From a bacterium (GTDB taxonomy: Bacteria; Bacillota_I; Bacilli_A; RF39; UBA660), in the NCBI GenBank assembly GCA_014845975.1, contig RKAN01000058.1, positions 1-5,054 on the forward strand: 5,054 nt of DNA, read 5' to 3'. The notes beneath the pieces were generated by a model. That model was not told where the DNA came from and made no database searches. It saw only the letters and a program-made list of their open reading frames with translations. Each line of letters starts with the position of its first letter. Position 1 is the first letter of the stretch. Positions 1-5,040 of the stretch are shown piece by piece. The position numbers and the translations under genes are program-made.

Positions 1-41
1 ACTTTTATGAATTTTGCTTATTATCATTAAGTAATTCTTTT

Positions 42-527
42 TCATATTTTGGTAAAAAATGTTTTTACAATTTCTTCATCACTCATATTATATTGTTCTG
101 CAATTTTTTCTAATGCCTCTAACTTATCATAATTTATATATTCATTTCCATTAACTTCACAAGGTATAGTATCAAATAATTCTTCATAAGTTTCTGTTCT
201 TATAACATCATCATTTTTAACACTAATCATTCCCATATCAATTATAATTTTATCTTTATTTATTTCTTCAAGAGGAAATATTCTAACGACTTCTGCATCA
301 TCATATTTTTTTCCTTCAAACATTCTTGTTTCATAATTAAATGCTAGAAACATTTTATCTTTAATAATTATCCTATGTGGTTCTACATATGTAAGATTTG
401 TATGTTCTATAGTTCTAATACTTCCATTAAGAATAGTAGCAGTAGTATTACAAAAACTACAAATGAATTCTATTTTATTCTTTAAAGTTTCTTCGATTTC
501 TATTTCTTGTTTAATAATATTAACCAT
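42..527 (-). CDS. Hypothetical cytosolic protein, 161 aa, with a CxxC motif
   Basis: I do not recognise this protein and assign no function. It is a complete ORF starting at ATG (525-527) behind a good GAGGAG ribosome binding site seven bases upstream, and it ends in TGA. No signal peptide or membrane helix is visible. A charged N-terminal stretch leads to CSFC (Cys23 and Cys26), which could be half of a metal site; the only other Cys is Cys123. The middle (about residues 50-115) alternates short hydrophobic and charged runs and looks beta-rich. The last 30 residues (from about Asp134) look helical. It lies downstream of tRNA-Thr on the same strand, separated by a terminator, and I find no convincing promoter directly before it, so it may depend on read-through. 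Codon use is as AT-rich as the neighbours. The coding call is solid; the function is unknown. Confidence 0.8.
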   Translation of the reverse strand: MVNIIKQEIEIEETLKNKIEFICSFCNTTATILNGSIRTIEHTNLTYVEPHRIIIKDKMFLAFNYETRMFEGKKYDDAEVVRIFPLEEINKDKIIIDMGMISVKNDDVIRTETYEELFDTIPCEVNGNEYINYDKLEALEKIAEQYNMSDEEIVKTFFTKI

Positions 528-552
528 TTTGAATCTCCTCTCTTTCTTTTAG

Positions 553-587
553 ACAAACAAAAAATCAATTCCATTTCTAGAATTGAT
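553..587 (-). terminator. Rho-independent terminator after tRNA-Thr
   Basis: Read on the minus strand, an 8-bp perfect stem (ATCAATTC at 587-580 pairing with GAATTGAT at 571-564) encloses an 8-base loop and is followed by TTTTTTGTTTGT. The stem is AU-rich and so only moderately stable. It lies about 50 bases after the tRNA 3' end and before the 161-residue gene, which fits termination of the tRNA transcript. Confidence 0.7.
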
Positions 588-635
588 ATTTATCATTAAG
601 CCCAATACTATAAAAAGTTCGAGCAGATTCTTCTC

Positions 636-709
636 TGGTGCCGGTAGTAAGAATCGAACTTACATCTAATCATTACGAGTGACTTGTTCTACCATTATAC
701 TATACCGGC
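636..709 (-). tRNA. tRNA-Thr (anticodon CGU), CCA encoded
   Basis: The minus strand folds as a complete cloverleaf of 74 bases. The acceptor stem is GCCGGTA paired with TACCGGC, with discriminator A and an encoded CCA (638-636). The anticodon stem is AGTCA/TGATT (one G-T pair) with loop CTCGTAA, giving anticodon CGT at 677-675, which reads the threonine codon ACG. The variable loop is four bases. The T arm is GTAAG/CTTAC with loop TTCGATT. The D stem is weak: GTAT faces GAAC, with an A-A mismatch and a T-G pair. The acceptor GCCGG and the anticodon both suit threonine. The gene stands alone between two terminators with its own promoter. Confidence 0.93.
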
Positions 710-717
710 ATATTTAT

Positions 718-746
718 AGTATATCATTGAAATAAAAAAAACAAAA
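718..746 (-). promoter_or_regulatory. Probable sigma-A promoter of tRNA-Thr (extended -10)
   Basis: On the minus strand, TATACT (723-718) is preceded by TGA, forming an extended -10 (TGnTATACT) that ends eight bases before the tRNA 5' end. The start point would thus be almost at the mature end. The -35 is poor: TTTTGT (746-741, 17-base spacer) or TTGTTT (744-739, 15-base spacer). Either one lies within the upstream terminator and its T-run. Confidence 0.6.
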
Positions 747-765
747 GAGGTTTTTTGACCTCTTT
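734..765 (-). terminator. Rho-independent terminator of the YjcZ-like pair
   Basis: On the minus strand, AAAGAGG (765-759) pairs with CCTCTTT (750-744) around an 8-base loop, followed by TG and eight T's. It begins one base after the stop codon of the 45-residue gene, which supports that gene being real. The opposite strand has no good T-tract, so it acts leftward only. Confidence 0.85.
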
Positions 766-766
766 A

Positions 767-904
767 TTAATAAACAAAAGAACCTAATATAATAGCTAAT
801 AAAATATATAATACAATAATACAAACAAATCCATTTCCAGATCCTCTATTTGAGCTACATTGGTTATTTTGTTTACATTCATTATTAGAATTTGGACAAG
901 ACAT
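767..904 (-). CDS. YjcZ-like tiny membrane protein, 45 aa
   Basis: This short gene encodes a hydrophilic Asn/Cys-rich head (MSCPNSNNECKQNNQC, Cys at 3, 10 and 16) and then a Gly-Ser hinge (residues 21-25). One hydrophobic helix of about 18 residues follows (GFVCIIVLYILLAIILGSF, 25-43). The helix resembles the GFALIVVLFILLIIVGA-type signature of the YjcZ family, known in spore-formers as tiny sporulation-associated membrane proteins. That assignment is from memory of the family, not a search. Translation signals are excellent: AAAGGAGG lies eight bases before ATG. The gene starts 20 bases after the stop of the 27-residue gene and is followed directly by a terminator, so the two form an operon. 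The Cys-rich head is longer than in many relatives. The exact role is unknown; a membrane or spore-envelope location is inferred. Confidence 0.78.
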   Translation of the reverse strand: MSCPNSNNECKQNNQCSSNRGSGNGFVCIIVLYILLAIILGSFVY

Positions 905-924
905 ATACTACACCTCCTTTAGAC

Positions 925-1008
925 TTAAATATAAGCCCCAAGTATAATAATTAAAAGAATAAATAATACTAGCACAATTGCTGCGCCTGATACTCCAGTA
1001 TTACACAT
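925..1008 (-). CDS. YjcZ-like tiny membrane protein, 27 aa
   Basis: The 27-residue product MCNTGVSGAAIVLVLFILLIIILGAYI is almost entirely one transmembrane helix after a six-residue head. It closely resembles the YjcZ-type core (G-A-x-I-V-x-V-L-F-I-L-L-I-I at residues 8-22). ATG at 1006-1008 is preceded by AAAGGAGG with eight bases of spacing, and translation ends in TAA. It is the first gene of a two-gene unit with the 45-residue paralogue and lies just downstream of a promoter that fits a mother-cell sigma factor. The shared helix suggests an ancient duplication with different heads. It is far shorter than usual annotation cut-offs, so it is easily missed. The role is unknown; association with the spore membrane or coat is inferred from the family. 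Confidence 0.75.
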   Translation of the reverse strand: MCNTGVSGAAIVLVLFILLIIILGAYI

Positions 1009-1038
1009 AAAGCATTCCTCCTTTTTATCTTTTCACAT

Positions 1039-1067
1039 TATTGTATGGTGTTTTTTGAAAAATGTGT
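1039..1067 (-). promoter_or_regulatory. Candidate sigma-E/sigma-K-type promoter for the YjcZ-like operon
   Basis: On the minus strand, CATACAATA (1047-1039) matches the -10 forms known for the mother-cell factors sigma-K (CATAnnnTA) and sigma-E (CATACA-T). Fifteen bases upstream is CACA (1066-1063), containing the AC typical of the sigma-K -35. The implied start near 1032 gives a leader of about 24 bases holding the ribosome binding site. A sigma-A reading is possible (TACAAT at 1045-1040, 17-base spacer) but its -35 (CACACA) matches only three of six positions. Confidence 0.5.
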
Positions 1068-1096
1068 GTATTTAAAAGCAAAATATACCATTTTTC

Positions 1097-1125
1097 TTGT
1101 TTTTTTATATAAAAAATGATAATAT
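1097..1125 (+). promoter_or_regulatory. Probable sigma-A promoter of prsA (extended -10)
   Basis: TTGTTT (1097-1102) is followed after 17 bases by TAATAT (1120-1125), and TGA just before the latter makes an extended -10. The start near 1132 leaves a leader of about 22 bases containing AAGGAGG (1137-1143), ten bases before the chosen ATG. Because the promoter sits here, the longer in-frame reading from 1097 cannot be the real start. Confidence 0.6.
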
Positions 1126-1153
1126 TGTTTATGTACAAGGAGGATTTGAGTGT

Positions 1154-2404
1154 ATGGCAAATAAAAAAAGTACAACAAGTGAAAGTAAAACAACAACTAA
1201 AAAAGGTAGTAGCGCAAAAAAAACAACAACTAAAAAAAATACTACTTCAAGAACTACAACTACAAAAACAGCAGCTAAAAAAAATACTGCTAAAGTTACA
1301 AAACCAGTTGTAGAAAAAGAAGTAAAAAAAGTTGAAGTAAAAGAAACAAAACCAGTTGTAAAAGAAGAAGTAAAAAAGGTAGAAACTAAAAAAATTGAAA
1401 AGAAAAAAACAATTGGCGAATGGTTCCAAGAAAATTTAAATTTAATTGGTGGAATTGTTATTGTTATCTTATTGATCATTAATATTGTTTTAATTGCAAA
1501 TGGACATAAAGTTAAATTATCAAATGGTAATGAAATCATTGCTAGTGTTGATGGAAAAGATTTTGTTGCAGAAGACTTATTCGACGATTTAAAAGATTTA
1601 TATGGATCAAATAGTCTTTTAAACTTAGTAGATAAATTTATTGTTAGTAAAGAAATAAAAGATGATTCAGAAGCTAGATCAAAAGCAAAAGAAAATTTAG
1701 AAAGCATTCGTTCACAATATGAATCAGCAGGTTATGATTGGGATACAGTTTTAACTCAATATGGATATGAAAATGAAGATACTTTACTAGAAGAATTAAT
1801 GACTTCTGTTAAAAAAGAAGAAATTGCTAAAAATTACTTAAAAGAAAACTTAAGCGATGAAGAAATTAATAAATATTATGAAGATGAAGTATATGGAACA
1901 TATTCTGCAAAACATATTTTAATTAAACCTGTAACAACCGATAACATGACTGATGAAGAAAAAAATGCTGCTGAAGAAGCTGCAAAAAATAAAGCTCAAG
2001 AAGTTATCAATCGTTTAAATAACGGAGAAGATTTTGCTAGTCTTGTGAAAGAATATTCAGAAGACGAAGGATCTGTTGATAAAGAAGGTTTAGTAGAAAA
2101 CTTCACTAAAGGAGATGTAGTTGATGAATTCTTTAATGCAACTGCAAAACTTAAAGATGGAGAATATACAACAGAACCAGTAAAAAGCTCATATGGATAC
2201 CACGTTATTCTAAGAGTTAGCGCTACAGAAAAGAAAGCATTAAAAGATATAAAAGACGAAGTTGTTGAAAAAATCATTGAAAAAAAATTAGATGAAGATT
2301 CATCTTTATATACAAAGACTTGGGTTGAAATCAGAAAAAAATATAATTTTACAATCAATGATACAAAACTTAAAGATACTTACGAAAAATCAATTAATGG
2401 TTAA
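1154..2404 (+). CDS. prsA: PrsA-like membrane-anchored foldase (parvulin peptidyl-prolyl isomerase)
   Basis: PrsA helps secreted proteins fold outside the membrane and carries a cis-trans prolyl isomerase domain. The 416-residue product starts at ATG 1154 (AAGGAGG ten bases before). Residues 1-86 are a Lys/Thr/Ala-rich low-complexity tail with no signal peptide or lipobox. Residues 98-115 form one transmembrane helix, so with many lysines before it the topology should be tail inside, catalytic part outside. Residues 129-245 form the SurA/PrsA-like helical chaperone region (SVDGKDFVAEDLF). Residues 249-355 are the parvulin domain, from YSAKHILIK through GEDFASLVKEYSEDEGS to YGYHVILR. A helical C-terminal segment returns to the chaperone part. 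Bacillus PrsA is a lipoprotein of about 290 residues; the extra length here is the tail. It stands alone between a divergent promoter region and a shared terminator. The family call is firm; substrates are unknown. Confidence 0.9.
   Translation: MANKKSTTSESKTTTKKGSSAKKTTTKKNTTSRTTTTKTAAKKNTAKVTKPVVEKEVKKVEVKETKPVVKEEVKKVETKKIEKKKTIGEWFQENLNLIGGIVIVILLIINIVLIANGHKVKLSNGNEIIASVDGKDFVAEDLFDDLKDLYGSNSLLNLVDKFIVSKEIKDDSEARSKAKENLESIRSQYESAGYDWDTVLTQYGYENEDTLLEELMTSVKKEEIAKNYLKENLSDEEINKYYEDEVYGTYSAKHILIKPVTTDNMTDEEKNAAEEAAKNKAQEVINRLNNGEDFASLVKEYSEDEGSVDKEGLVENFTKGDVVDEFFNATAKLKDGEYTTEPVKSSYGYHVILRVSATEKKALKDIKDEVVEKIIEKKLDEDSSLYTKTWVEIRKKYNFTINDTKLKDTYEKSING
1301..1396 (+). repeat. Two tandem 48-base units inside the prsA tail
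   Basis: Units 1301-1348 and 1349-1396 both begin AAACCAGTTGTA and encode 16-residue repeats: KPVVEKEVKKVEVKET and KPVVKEEVKKVETKKI, identical at 11 of 16 positions. They lie between the Thr/Lys-rich start of the tail and the transmembrane helix. They look like an in-frame internal duplication giving a charged, probably extended or coiled linker. Confidence 0.85.
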
Positions 2405-2432
2405 AAAAATGGTGATTCAATCACCATTTTTT
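2403..2432. terminator. Bidirectional terminator shared by prsA and recX
   Basis: A perfect 13-bp stem (2404-2416 with 2420-2432) closes a three-base loop (2417-2419). The + strand ends in six T's and the minus strand in seven, so it can stop both converging transcripts. Its outer base is the last base of the prsA stop codon, and its loop is the recX stop codon TGA. Confidence 0.92.
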
Positions 2433-3187
2433 ATTACATTCTGGATTTCATCTGTTGAAAATCCTTTTGCATATAATCTATTTTTAATCTGATAATTTAA
2501 TTCCTCGTTTTGATATTTTTTACTAAGTCGTTGAAATAATTTTTGATATTCCTTTTGAATCACCTTTTGATTATCTAATTGAATAGAATTCAAATTCAAA
2601 AGAATCATATCATAATCATATCCCAAATTAACAAAATAATTTAACAAATTTTGTTTCATCATATAAAGCGATTTACTATGATTAGAGCTCACTTTTTTTT
2701 CAATCATTTTTCTTAACTTTTCTTCAAAAACACTATCTTCATATTTTTGTAATTCCTCTTCAACCCTATGTTGATCAACTTTATGCTTTAATAATTCATT
2801 TTTAATCTTATTAGGGCCTTCATTCGATAAATGTACCTTGTCGCTAACAAATGATTGAATAAATGTATTGTCATTTAATAAATTGTTCTGTTTCAATTTA
2901 TCCATAATTCGATTTTGGTTTTCTAAAGAAATATCCAATTTATTCATATATTCTTTAATCTCATTTTCACTTCTTACTTTATAAAGAACATACTTCAAAG
3001 CCTTATTATAAAGGGTATAAAATAAATTGTCTTGATCTAATTCGTTCAATAAACTTAAATCAATTTCTTTATGATATAATAAGTTATACTTTAAGATCAC
3101 CTCATCATATAAACTTATTGAGGTTCCATTTTCTAAATCAATTTTATACTTACCAGATTTTAATTTTTTTATATGCTCTATTTTCAT
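2417..3187 (-). CDS. recX: RecX, regulator of RecA
   Basis: RecX binds RecA filaments and modulates, usually limits, their growth in recombination and SOS induction. The 256-residue length is close to Firmicute RecX proteins (about 260). Residues 1-35 resemble the small beta domain seen before the helical part in this group. The first helical repeat contains ALKYVLYKVRSENEIKEYM (63-81), matching the family pattern L-x-x-R-x-x-S-E-x-E-L. The second contains LLNDNTFIQSFV (103-114) and then GPNKIKNELLKH (124-135), matching the usual L-L-N-D-x-x-F and G-x-x-x-I-x-x-E-L. A third repeat lies near residues 215-254. ATG at 3187 follows AAGGTGA (3198-3192). Upstream on the same strand is ssb (61 bases away, no terminator between), so the pair may be co-transcribed as well as using the promoter at 3204-3232. 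The last codons lie within the shared terminator. Confidence 0.9.
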   Translation of the reverse strand: MKIEHIKKLKSGKYKIDLENGTSISLYDEVILKYNLLYHKEIDLSLLNELDQDNLFYTLYNKALKYVLYKVRSENEIKEYMNKLDISLENQNRIMDKLKQNNLLNDNTFIQSFVSDKVHLSNEGPNKIKNELLKHKVDQHRVEEELQKYEDSVFEEKLRKMIEKKVSSNHSKSLYMMKQNLLNYFVNLGYDYDMILLNLNSIQLDNQKVIQKEYQKLFQRLSKKYQNEELNYQIKNRLYAKGFSTDEIQNVIKNGD

Positions 3188-3203
3188 AATTTCACCTTAT
3201 AAA

Positions 3204-3232
3204 ATTATACCAAATTTTTGTTCGCTATTCAA
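3204..3232 (-). promoter_or_regulatory. Near-consensus sigma-A promoter of recX
   Basis: On the minus strand, TTGAAT (3232-3227, four of six matches) and a perfect TATAAT (3209-3204) are separated by exactly 17 bases. The expected start near 3197-3198 falls in the ribosome binding site itself, leaving a leader of only about 10 bases. No LexA-type operator is evident. Confidence 0.75.
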
Positions 3233-3248
3233 GAAAATAAGGAATCAA

Positions 3249-3584
3249 TTATTCATCCGTTTTCCTACTGCTAGATAAATATGTTACTTTTTCAGCAACA
3301 ACTTCTAAGACTTCTCTTCTAGTTTCTTCATCTAAATTAATTTTTTTAGATTGAATTCTTCCTTTAACACCTAAAAGATCTCCCTTTTTGCAATACTCTA
3401 CAGCATTTTCAGCAATTCCTTTCCATAATACACAAGAAATAAAATCTGTATCATATTCACCATCCATATTTTTGAAACTTCTAGGTACCGCTAAAGTAAT
3501 ATTGGTAACTTTATTTCCATTTTCCGTTTCATATAATTCTGGATCTTTTACTAATCTTCCAACGATAACAGTTTGGTTTAACAT
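3249..3584 (-). CDS. ssb: Short single-stranded DNA-binding protein (SsbB-like)
   Basis: This is an OB-fold protein that coats single-stranded DNA in replication, repair or transformation. The 111-residue product begins MLNQTVIVGRLVKDPEL, the standard SSB start. The core follows: NITLAVPRSFKN (28-39), TDFISCVLWKGIAENAVEYCKKGDLLGVKGRIQ (46-78; Trp54 is in the position of a DNA-stacking aromatic) and a final strand at VLEVVAEKVTYL (92-103). It stops at SSRKTDE, so the long Gly/Gln-rich linker and acidic DDDIPF-like tip that recruit partner proteins are absent. That matches the length of SsbB/YwpH of Bacillus (about 113), which acts in competence. ATG 3584 is chosen over an in-frame start at 3674 because AAAGGAGG lies six bases before it and the extra 30 residues would cross a terminator and promoter. 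Whether it is the main or the accessory SSB cannot be told here. Confidence 0.9.
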   Translation of the reverse strand: MLNQTVIVGRLVKDPELYETENGNKVTNITLAVPRSFKNMDGEYDTDFISCVLWKGIAENAVEYCKKGDLLGVKGRIQSKKINLDEETRREVLEVVAEKVTYLSSSRKTDE

Positions 3585-3606
3585 AATATCCCTCCTTTCT
3601 GAACAT

Positions 3607-3635
3607 AATATAATCCATAAAAAAAAGGAAAACAA
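3607..3635 (-). promoter_or_regulatory. Probable sigma-A promoter of ssb
   Basis: On the minus strand, TTGTTT (3635-3630) and TATATT (3612-3607) are 17 bases apart. The start near 3600 would leave only a few bases before AAAGGAGG (3598-3591). The -35 matches three of six positions and lies inside the hairpin of the preceding terminator. No other candidate is seen between that hairpin and the start codon. Confidence 0.5.
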
Positions 3636-3654
3636 ATGTAGGTTTTCCTTTTTT
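3619..3654 (-). terminator. Rho-independent terminator of the suf operon
   Basis: A perfect 13-bp stem (3621-3633 with 3642-3654) encloses an 8-base loop. On the minus strand the last arm ends in a run of eight T's. It lies 75 bases after the sufB stop and before ssb, marking the end of the SUF transcript. The opposite strand also ends in six T's, but no gene reaches it from that side. Confidence 0.88.
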
Positions 3655-3729
3655 GGTACACATTTATGAACCAATCTTAATTTTTAATTTACAATTTTTG
3701 ATTTTTAAAGAAATATATCTTACTAAAAA

Positions 3730-5040
3730 TTAAAAATAACTCTTTAATAAATTATTTAATTCAACTGCATATTCCATAGGAAGTTCTTCCCTAAATCGAT
3801 CAATAAATCCCATAATTACTAATTCTTTTGCCTTTTCCTCACTAATTCCTCTACTCATTAAATAAAATAATTTTTCTTGACTAATTTTAGAAGTAGTTGC
3901 TTCATGATTTAAAGTAGAATCATTATTAGAAACAATATTAGTAGGAATAGTATCACTTTTAGAATGGTCATCCAATATTAAAGTATCACATTTAATCGTA
4001 CTAACAGATTCATGTGCTTTATCAATAATATTTACAGTTCCTCTATAAGAAGCATTTCCACCTTTTAATGCAATAGATTTATTAATAATATTACTAGAAG
4101 TATGAGGAGCTAAATGAATCATTTTAGCGCCAGTATCTTGAATTTGATCTTCTTTTGCTACAGCAATACTAATACAATTTCCTTTTGCATATTCTCCATT
4201 TAAAATACAACAAGGATATTTCATATTAATTTTAGAACCAATATTACCATCGATCCATTCCATTAGTCCTCCTTCTTCTACAATTGCTCTTTTCGTAACA
4301 AGATTATAAACATCGTTAGACCAGTTTTGAATTGTAGTATAGCGACATTTAGCATTTTTCTTTACATAAATTTCTACTACAGCAGCATGTAGAGAATCAG
4401 AAGTATAAGTAGGAGCTGTACATCCTTCCATATAATGAAGTTCACTATCTTCATCTACAATAATAATTGTCCTTTCAAACTGTCCCATATTTTTACTATT
4501 AATTCTAAAATAGCTTTGAAGAGGACGATCAATTTTAGTATGAGGAGGAATGTAAATAAATGTTCCACCACTCCATACAGCTCCATTTAAAGCTGTATAT
4601 TTATTTTCATCATATTTTACCAAATGATTAAAATATTCTCGAAATAAATCTGGATATTTTTTTAAAGCTGTATCAGTATCGCAAAATATAACATTTTTTT
4701 CTACTAATTCCTGAATCATATTATGATATACAACTTCACTTTCAAATTGTGCTCCAACACCATCTAAATATTTTTTTTCAGATTCTATTAGGCCTATTTT
4801 ATCAAAAGTTTTTTTTACATCTTTATTCACTTTATTCCAATCATTCTCTACTTGATCTGATATTCTTTTATAATAATTAATGATATCAAAATCAATATTC
4901 AAAGTAGGACCAAATTTTGGATTTTCTAATTCCATAAATTTTTGGTAAGACTTTAATCTAAAATCAGTCATCCAATTTGGTTCTTTTTTAATAGTAGAGA
5001 TTTCTCTTACTTTTTCTTCATTTAAACTACTTTTTTTCAT
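3730..5040 (-). CDS. sufB: SufB, scaffold subunit of the SUF iron-sulfur cluster assembly complex
   Basis: SufB, with SufC and SufD, forms the SufBC2D scaffold on which sulfur and iron are assembled into Fe-S clusters in the cytosol. The 436-residue product has the N-terminal SufB region (WMTDFRLKSYQKF, 23-35). The right-handed beta-helix core contains AVWSGGTFIYIPP (154-166), EGCTAPTY (205-212), NWSNDVYNLVTKRA (239-252) and GAKMIHLAPHTSSNI (304-318). The C-terminal helices carry HEATTSKISQEKLFYLMSRG (379-398). Cys351 and Glu380 keep the 29-residue spacing of Cys405 and Glu434, which I recall as functional in E. coli SufB. Length is slightly under the usual 465. ATG 5040 is preferred over GTG 5049: AAGGTG (5052-5047) is then six bases upstream, whereas the GTG lies within it. 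In Firmicutes sufB normally ends a sufCDSUB operon, so the gene off the right edge is probably sufU. Confidence 0.95.
   Translation of the reverse strand: MKKSSLNEEKVREISTIKKEPNWMTDFRLKSYQKFMELENPKFGPTLNIDFDIINYYKRISDQVENDWNKVNKDVKKTFDKIGLIESEKKYLDGVGAQFESEVVYHNMIQELVEKNVIFCDTDTALKKYPDLFREYFNHLVKYDENKYTALNGAVWSGGTFIYIPPHTKIDRPLQSYFRINSKNMGQFERTIIIVDEDSELHYMEGCTAPTYTSDSLHAAVVEIYVKKNAKCRYTTIQNWSNDVYNLVTKRAIVEEGGLMEWIDGNIGSKINMKYPCCILNGEYAKGNCISIAVAKEDQIQDTGAKMIHLAPHTSSNIINKSIALKGGNASYRGTVNIIDKAHESVSTIKCDTLILDDHSKSDTIPTNIVSNNDSTLNHEATTSKISQEKLFYLMSRGISEEKAKELVIMGFIDRFREELPMEYAVELNNLLKSYF

Noticed and set aside
1..27. Possible start of another minus-strand gene (ATG at 27-25, open to the edge, MIISKIHK)
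   Set aside because: Only eight complete codons are visible and there is no good ribosome binding site; not supportable.
21..600. An 11-base direct repeat TTATCATTAAG at 21-31 and 590-600 flanking the 161-residue gene
   Set aside because: It looks like possible attachment sites, but 11-base matches are expected by chance in a 5-kb AT-rich window, and neither copy overlaps the tRNA.
1057..1096. Inverted repeat GAAAAATG / CATTTTTC in the divergent promoter region
   Set aside because: It has only 8 bp, is mostly A/T and spans a 24-base gap; too weak to call an operator.
1129..1707. Long minus-strand ORF (192 codons) opposite the start of prsA
   Set aside because: It is a mirror of the Lys/Thr-rich tail and PrsA coding sequence, giving a Phe/Val/Ser-rich product with no start signals; a shadow.
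3585..3674. N-terminal extension of ssb by 30 residues
   Set aside because: The extension runs through the terminator hairpin and promoter; the ATG at 3584 has an excellent ribosome binding site and matches the family start.
3679..3737. A/T-only inverted repeat just after sufB (TTAATTTTTA and TAAAAATTAA)
   Set aside because: Low-complexity sequence with a loop of about 40 bases; the strong hairpin at 3619-3654 explains termination.
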